Notes under the pieces: model-generated | Seen by the model: only the letters and a program-made list of their open reading frames with translations | What the model was told of the DNA's origin: nothing | Database searches by the model: none | Position numbers and translations under genes: made by a program | In this document: in pieces, positions 59,589 through 64,000 of the stretch | Position numbering within the stretch: the first letter of the stretch is position 1 | How the letters are laid out: each line of letters begins with the position of its first letter | Assembly (NCBI GenBank): GCA_963706835.1 | Contig: CAVPOB010000016.1 | Coordinates: 1-64,000 of the forward strand | Direction of reading: 5' to 3' | DNA: 64,000 bases | Source of the DNA: CAVXYG01 sp963706835 | GTDB lineage: Bacteria; Actinomycetota; Actinomycetes; S36-B12; GCA-2699445

Positions 59589-60898
59589 GCGATGCCCCCA
59601 ATCCGGGGGCGGAGGAGTCGGGCGCGCCGAGCGGGGAGGCGAGTGCGCCGGACATCGCTTCGCTGCCCGGCAGCATGCGTCGTCGGATCGCGCAGTATGT
59701 CGGCTCGGTGCTGCATGACCTGGAGCCTGGGGACATACCGGGCGCGCTGCGCCCCGCACTGGGCTGGCGCCGCGGCGCCATGCCGGCCGGTTTCCAGCAG
59801 CAGGTGCTCGCGGCTGTCGGTGAGGAGGGGTTTCGCGAGCGGTTGGCGGCCGTGCTCGGCGAGAAGGACGAAATCGCCAGCGCCGTTACTAGCGGCGGCG
59901 GCAACGATCAGCGCGAGGAGGCCAACGTCGGAGCTTTGCTGTTCCTGCTGCGGCCCGAGGGCTGGCAGGAGCGGCTGCGGCAGGTGCTCCATGCGCCGAC
60001 CGAGCGGTCCGCGCCGACCGCATCGCGGGCCGAGCAGGAGATCGATGAGCTGCGCCGGAGGTTGCAGTCCGCCAAGCAGCGCCGACAGCGGGATCTCGCA
60101 GCGGCAGTTTCCGAAGCCGCCGAAGTCCAGCGTCAGCAAGCGGCGACCATCGAACGGCTGCGGGAGCAGTTGGCGGAAGCGAATCGGGCCCGGCAGGACG
60201 CGGAGCAGGCACGCGCCGACCTCGACGCGAAGTACAGCGAATCCGAACGCACCCTGCGGCGCCTGCGCGGTCAGATCGAGCGGTTGAGCACCGAGGCCGA
60301 ACAGCTCCGAGCAGCGCAGCGAGCGGGCCGCATCGGCGCCAACAGCCGCGCCAAGGTGCTGCTGGAGGTGCTGCAGGGGTCGGTGACGGGACTGGCCGAG
60401 GAGCTCGGCCTGCCCAGCAGCACCCCGGCACCGGCCGACCTCGTCCCGGCGCGGCCACCGGAGGAACCGGAGCCGCCGCTGCGCCTGCACTCGGGCGAGG
60501 CGCTGCTGACTGCGCTGAGTCTGCCCCGGTGCCATCTGCTGGTCGACGGCTACAACATCAGCAAGGGCCTGTGGCCGGCGCTGACGCTGCAGCAACAGCG
60601 GGACCGACTCGTGGCGGCGCTGCGCGCGCTGCAGTCGCGCACCAGTGCCGAGGTGACCGTGGTGTTCGACGGCGCCGACGTCGCCGGGGTCCCGTCATTG
60701 GCCGGCACGGCGGTGCGGGTCCGCTTCTCGCCGCCCGGGGAGCCTGCTGATCGAGTCCTCGTCGCGCTGGTTGCTGCCGAACCCTCCGGACGCCCGATGG
60801 TGGTTGCCAGCAGCGACAACGCGGTGGCTTCCGGTGCCCGGCGGGCGGGTGCTCGTTCCGTGGACCGCGAAGTGCTTGCCGAGCTGCTGCGCGGGTAG
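59585..60898 (+). CDS. NYN-domain protein (YacP-like RNase fold) with coiled coil
   Basis: A 437-residue protein. The N-terminal part (about 25-140) is helical; residues 150-270 are a long charged coiled coil (EQEIDELRRRLQSAKQRRQRDLAAAVSEAAEV and onward). The C-terminal 130 residues form a NYN/YacP domain: CHLLVDGYNISKGLWPAL, DRLVAALRALQSR, VTVVFDGADVAG, PADRVLVALVAAEP and VVASSDNAVASGARRAGARSV, with the acidic residues of a PIN-like nuclease. Related actinobacterial proteins are annotated as RNA-binding; a ribonuclease role is likely but unproven. Translationally coupled to the zinc-ribbon gene. Confidence 0.85.
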   Translation: MSDAPNPGAEESGAPSGEASAPDIASLPGSMRRRIAQYVGSVLHDLEPGDIPGALRPALGWRRGAMPAGFQQQVLAAVGEEGFRERLAAVLGEKDEIASAVTSGGGNDQREEANVGALLFLLRPEGWQERLRQVLHAPTERSAPTASRAEQEIDELRRRLQSAKQRRQRDLAAAVSEAAEVQRQQAATIERLREQLAEANRARQDAEQARADLDAKYSESERTLRRLRGQIERLSTEAEQLRAAQRAGRIGANSRAKVLLEVLQGSVTGLAEELGLPSSTPAPADLVPARPPEEPEPPLRLHSGEALLTALSLPRCHLLVDGYNISKGLWPALTLQQQRDRLVAALRALQSRTSAEVTVVFDGADVAGVPSLAGTAVRVRFSPPGEPADRVLVALVAAEPSGRPMVVASSDNAVASGARRAGARSVDREVLAELLRG

Positions 60899-60910
60899 CA
60901 GGGCGGTCGG

Positions 60911-62044
60911 CTATGGCAGGACTCGGCCTGCCATCGTGAACCGCTGCGTGTACCAGCGCTGGGACACATCGTCGATGGTGATGCCGCGCGACGGGTTGAC
61001 GGCGTGCACCATGCGACCGTCCCCGAGATAGATCGCCACATGCTGGGCGCCGCGCCCGAAGTAGAACAGCAGGTCTCCCGGCTGCGCAGCCGACATCGGG
61101 ATCGCGCGGGCGCGGGCGGCCTGCGTGCCGGTGTAGGAGTCGATGGCTACGCCACCTGCGGCGTAGGCGGCACTGACCAGCCCGCTGCAGTCGTAGGAGC
61201 CGGGGCCGTCCGATCCGAACACGTACCGGCCACCGACCTGGGCCAGGGCGAAGGCGACGATGCGCTGCCGCTGCTCGCTCACTGTGCCCTTCTGTGCCGT
61301 GGCCCCCGGCGTTGTCGGCGGCGGCGCCGCAGACTCGGAGCCCGTCGGTCCCGAGGGCGCTGTCGGCGCTGAGGGCGGCGGGAACATCTGCTGAGCGGCG
61401 GTCAGTGCGGCCGCGGCGGCCTCCGCCTCGCGTCGGCGCTGCTCGGCAAGCTCAGCAGCGTAGGTGCGCTCCAGGGCAGCCTGCCGCTCCTCGGCTTCGG
61501 CAAGGAGGCCCTCGAGCTGCTCCGCAGCATCATCGGCCTCCTGGCGCGCTCGCCACGACCGTGACTCCTCAGCAGCAACCTCCTGCTGCAACTCCAGCAG
61601 CTCGGCTTGCCGGTCCAGGTTGTCCGACAGGGCCCTGAGTCCTGCCGATGCCACGCGCTGCAAGTCCTGGGCCGCGGCCGCGAAGTCCTCCCCATCTTCG
61701 GCGAGCAGGAGGTACAGCACGGGGTCCAGTCCGCCGGTTGTGTAGCTCGCCCGAGCCACCCTGCCGAGGGATCGCTGGGATTGCTGCGCCGCGCTCCGCT
61801 GGTCGGCGAGCTGCTGCGACAGCTCGTCAAGTCGCTGCCTGGCACCATCATGGTCGGCCTGGGCCTTTCGGACCCGCTGAGAGGCTGCCTCGGCCCGCGC
61901 CTGCAGGTCTGCCACCTCCTCCGCAGCGGCTGCGAGGTCGGCCTTCGTATCGGCGTCCGCCGGGCGGGCGCCAGCCACCAGTAGGGCGGCCGCGACGGCC
62001 AGCACCAGTGTGCCGGAGAGCAGGCGGTCGCGCGCAGGAGCCAT
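60911..62044 (-). CDS. Secreted NlpC/P60 peptidoglycan hydrolase with coiled-coil domain
   Basis: A 377-residue exported endopeptidase. Signal peptide LVLAVAAALLVAGARPADAD near the N-terminus; a coiled coil (about 35-230, rich in Ala, Glu, Gln, Arg) like that of RipA, which regulates such enzymes; a Pro/Ser linker; then the NlpC/P60 domain with catalytic Cys286 in YDCSGLVSAAYAAGG, His335 in AQHVAIYLGDGRMVHA, and Asn in VNPSRG. It cleaves D-Glu-mDAP bonds in peptidoglycan, probably for cell separation. ATG 62044 follows TACGGT by nine bases. It is convergent with the NYN gene, 12 bp apart. Confidence 0.92.
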   Translation of the reverse strand: MAPARDRLLSGTLVLAVAAALLVAGARPADADTKADLAAAAEEVADLQARAEAASQRVRKAQADHDGARQRLDELSQQLADQRSAAQQSQRSLGRVARASYTTGGLDPVLYLLLAEDGEDFAAAAQDLQRVASAGLRALSDNLDRQAELLELQQEVAAEESRSWRARQEADDAAEQLEGLLAEAEERQAALERTYAAELAEQRRREAEAAAAALTAAQQMFPPPSAPTAPSGPTGSESAAPPPTTPGATAQKGTVSEQRQRIVAFALAQVGGRYVFGSDGPGSYDCSGLVSAAYAAGGVAIDSYTGTQAARARAIPMSAAQPGDLLFYFGRGAQHVAIYLGDGRMVHAVNPSRGITIDDVSQRWYTQRFTMAGRVLP

Positions 62045-62196
62045 GGTTTCGCCACCGTAGCGCTGCGGCCCGGGCGTTGTCCGCCGGTGGACGGGCAAAG
62101 CGAGTGGCCGGGGGAGTGTCGGACCTGCCCCATAGCGTCAGGGCATCGAGGCGGACGGGATGCCGAACGCGACGCGATCCGATGGAAGGGGTAGCA

Positions 62197-62424
62197 ATGC
62201 TGCTGGACTGTGAAGCCTGCCCGGGACGGGGCGTCGCGTGCGACGGCTGTGTGGTCTCGGTGATGCTGGACCCCACGCCGCACTTGCCGCGCGAGGTGGT
62301 CGTCGCCATCGACGTGCTGCGCGACTCGGGACTGATCGGTCCGGTGCATCTGGCACTCGTGCCGGAAGCGGCCCCCGCCCCGGCCCCCGTGCCGCTGCGG
62401 GCGGTGCAGCGACGCGTGGGGTAG
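62197..62424 (+). CDS. Small Cys-containing conserved hypothetical protein
   Basis: A 75-residue protein beginning MLLDCEACPGRGVACDGCVVSVML, with four cysteines spaced as two CxxC-like pairs, then LPREVVVAIDVLRDSGLIGPVHLALV and a Pro-rich end. Similar small proteins lie divergently next to the NlpC/P60 gene in other actinobacteria; function is unknown, metal binding is possible. ATG 62197 follows GGAAGGGG. An in-frame ATG at 62182 is a weaker option. Confidence 0.72.
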   Translation: MLLDCEACPGRGVACDGCVVSVMLDPTPHLPREVVVAIDVLRDSGLIGPVHLALVPEAAPAPAPVPLRAVQRRVG

Positions 62425-62604
62425 CCGCCATATTCGCCATCGCGAGTCGAGCTGGCCCTCAGTTGCTGCGACTGACGAGGGTTTCGCGGTGACCGCCATC
62501 TGCAGCAGCACCACGCCGAACAAGATCAGCTCCTACACCACGTCCCTGGAGTCAACCGGGCCTCGCGGCTCCACTGTGCGGCGACGGAGCTGCCCCTGCG
62601 TGCG
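62425..62604. other. Intergenic stretch, left of repeat copy E
   Basis: I see no gene, RNA or clear terminator in this stretch. Confidence 0.4.
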
Positions 62605-62868
62605 GGTGTCGGCGCCCCGTGCGGGTCCCCTGGCGCGGCTGTGCACCCGTTTCGGGGGTTTGCACCCGAGGCGGGGGCTGAGAGCGACACCGGGGCGCCA
62701 ACTGTGCACCCGGTATGGGGGTTTGCACCCGCGCCGGTTGCTGTTGGCCCCGAATCCGGCCGGTTCTGCCCCCGCGGCGGGTGCAAACCCCCGAACCGGG
62801 TGCAGACCCGCCCCGGAAACCGGCCGGTTCCACCCCCACGGCGGGTGCAAACCCCCGAAACGGGTGCA
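62605..62868. repeat. 63-bp-unit palindromic element, copy E
   Basis: Left end GGTGTCGGCGC at 62605 matches copies B and C. Units start at 62640 and 62703 (63 bp), the centre is near 62745-62768, and opposed units end at 62804 and 62868 (64 bp). The right flank found in A-D is not recognised here; instead two copies of AAACCAGACAGGT occur at 62913-62940. It lies between convergent genes. Confidence 0.85.
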
Positions 62869-63007
62869 CGGCATCTCGGAAAACGGTCTCTTCAGGCCCC
62901 GCAACGGGGGCAAACCAGACAGGTCCCAAACCAGACAGGTTCAGTCGCCGGCCACGAGGGTCCGGCCCTTCGGCCCGGCTCGCGCGGGGTGGGCCTCTGC
63001 CACCGAC

Positions 63008-64000
63008 TCAGGTCGGCAGCGTCGCGATCGTGTCGCGCAGGTCTCGCATGATCGCGGTCCGCGGGTTCTGCGCGCTGGGGGTCAGTCCTGCACCGGCGGC
63101 GGATCTGAGGACAACGCGACAATCCCGGATCTGCTCGCTTGGGGAGAGATGGGCGTTCACCACGGCAACCGCGGCGTGGAGATCGGCGAGGAGTTCTGGG
63201 TCCTCGACCATTTCCGCCTCGCTGGTCTCCGGGGATCGGCCATGCTTGCCCAGCCACGTCCGCAGGCGCGACCGATCCAGCAGCACCAGAGCCGTCAGAT
63301 GCGGGCGATTGGCTCCGACCACGATGCACTCGCTGATCAGCGGTGTGCTGCTGCGCAGGCGTTCCTCCACCGGCTCGGCGGCGACGTCGGCCCCGCCCGA
63401 GGTTTGCAGGATGCCGTCGATGCGGCCGGTGATGTGCATCGCCGCTGCGTCGGAGCCGCACGTGCCGCAGTGCCCCGTTCGCAGCCAGCCGTCTCCGGTG
63501 AAGGCGGCAGCGCTCGCGCGCCAATCGTTGAAGTAGCCGTCGAAGACCTGGCGGCCGCGGACCAGGATCTCGGCCCCCTCGCACCGCACGTCGGTACCGG
63601 GCACCGGCTGCACAACCAAGGCATCGTCGTCTTCGGCCTGCCCGAAGCCCACGAGTCCGCATGTCTGCGGGGTGCCGAAGGTTTGGTGGATGGCGATCCC
63701 AGCGGATCGCAGCAGCTGCTCCTGCTTGGCCGCGAGCACGCCGCCGGCGCAGAGCATCGCCGCAATGTTCCCGCCCAACAGCGACGGCAGCCGCGGGCGG
63801 GGGGAACGGTCCAGGAGGGCAAGTCGGGCGGCCGCTGCCGCGGCATCGATCACCCACGGTCGGGCGGCCTGGCGTCCCCGGTCCTCTGCTGCGCCAAGAG
63901 TGAGCTCGATGGTCGCCGGGTCACTGGCGAGCACCGTAGGCTGCCAGTCGTCGAGGACGTCGAGGAGGTCGGCGCCGGGCACGCCGAACCCCAGAGGCAT
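63008..64000 (-). CDS. FadD15-like AMP-binding protein, degenerate, N-terminus outside window
   Basis: The C-terminal ~330 residues of a protein like the long-chain acyl-CoA ligases of the FadD15 type: LLGGNIAAMLCAGGVLAAKQEQLLRSAGIAIHQTFGTPQTCGL, VRCEGAEILVRGRQVFDGYFND, GWLRTGHCGT, ITGRIDGILQTSGGADVAAEPVE, ISECIVVGANRPHLTALVLLD. Several catalytic residues look changed: YGxTE reads FGTPQT, TGD reads TGH, and the C-terminal T-x-K block is replaced by TPSAQNPR. It may be an inactive relative or have another role. The last three bases of the window read as ATG on this strand, but related proteins are about 600 residues, so the gene probably runs past the window edge. Confidence 0.72.
   Translation of the reverse strand: MPLGFGVPGADLLDVLDDWQPTVLASDPATIELTLGAAEDRGRQAARPWVIDAAAAAARLALLDRSPRPRLPSLLGGNIAAMLCAGGVLAAKQEQLLRSAGIAIHQTFGTPQTCGLVGFGQAEDDDALVVQPVPGTDVRCEGAEILVRGRQVFDGYFNDWRASAAAFTGDGWLRTGHCGTCGSDAAAMHITGRIDGILQTSGGADVAAEPVEERLRSSTPLISECIVVGANRPHLTALVLLDRSRLRTWLGKHGRSPETSEAEMVEDPELLADLHAAVAVVNAHLSPSEQIRDCRVVLRSAAGAGLTPSAQNPRTAIMRDLRDTIATLPT

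Overview
The window comes from a high-GC actinobacterium. Evidence: very high GC coding DNA, many GTG starts, leaderless promoters, a split ctaC-D-F / ctaE-qcrC-A-B respiratory cluster beside trpD, adoK, erpA and glxK, the PspA-PspAA-HtpX-PspAB module, deazaflavin (F420) oxidoreductases and DUF5996, DUF3043 and DUF5522 proteins. Gene order around the respiratory cluster resembles the mycobacterial ctaE-qcrCAB / ctaC / adoK / glxK neighbourhood, but I cannot assign a genus.

Layout. 1-5200: DUF5522 tail, glycerolipid acyltransferases (plsB plus a HAD-PlsC fusion), DUF5996. 5338-20396: branched-chain amino acid genes (leuA, leuB, ilvE, cimA) with two leader-peptide attenuators (Leu before leuA, Ile before cimA), interleaved with a TM2 protein, a PEP-utilising enzyme, a PhoD-like phosphatase, two paralogous F420-type reductases and an odd ALDH/TetR chimera. 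20389-23814: gltX, a tRNA-Glu remnant, a repeat element, then tRNA-Glu and tRNA-Gln. 23923-32320: a secreted nuclease/phosphatase-fold protein, then a leftward B12-riboswitch operon (secreted anchor protein, ecfT, double ATPase, ecfS, cobU, cobT, cobS). 32357-42948: aldo/keto reductase, polyprenyl sugar-phosphotransferase, Psp module, nadA, glxK, erpA. 43014-57449: adoK-like kinase, aat, tusA-like, cysteine desulfurase, ctaCDF, L,D-transpeptidase, qcrB/A/C, ctaE, receiver protein, trpD. 57456-64000: DnaQ/GIY-YIG fusion, zinc ribbon, NYN protein, NlpC/P60 hydrolase, and the C-terminal part of a degenerate acyl-CoA-ligase-like protein.

The most unusual signal is a family of five non-coding elements (about 7.4, 22.3, 36.0, 50.7 and 62.7 kb). 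Each is built from 63-bp units in two opposed blocks around a conserved asymmetric centre. They lie 12-15 kb apart, four of them between convergent genes. I do not recognise the family.

Caution: at least eleven conserved genes (including gltX, ctaD, qcrC, ctaE, pspA) are broken by one-base indels, mostly an extra G or C. Because several are essential, sequencing or assembly error is more likely than gene decay. Frameshifted genes are given here as single features.
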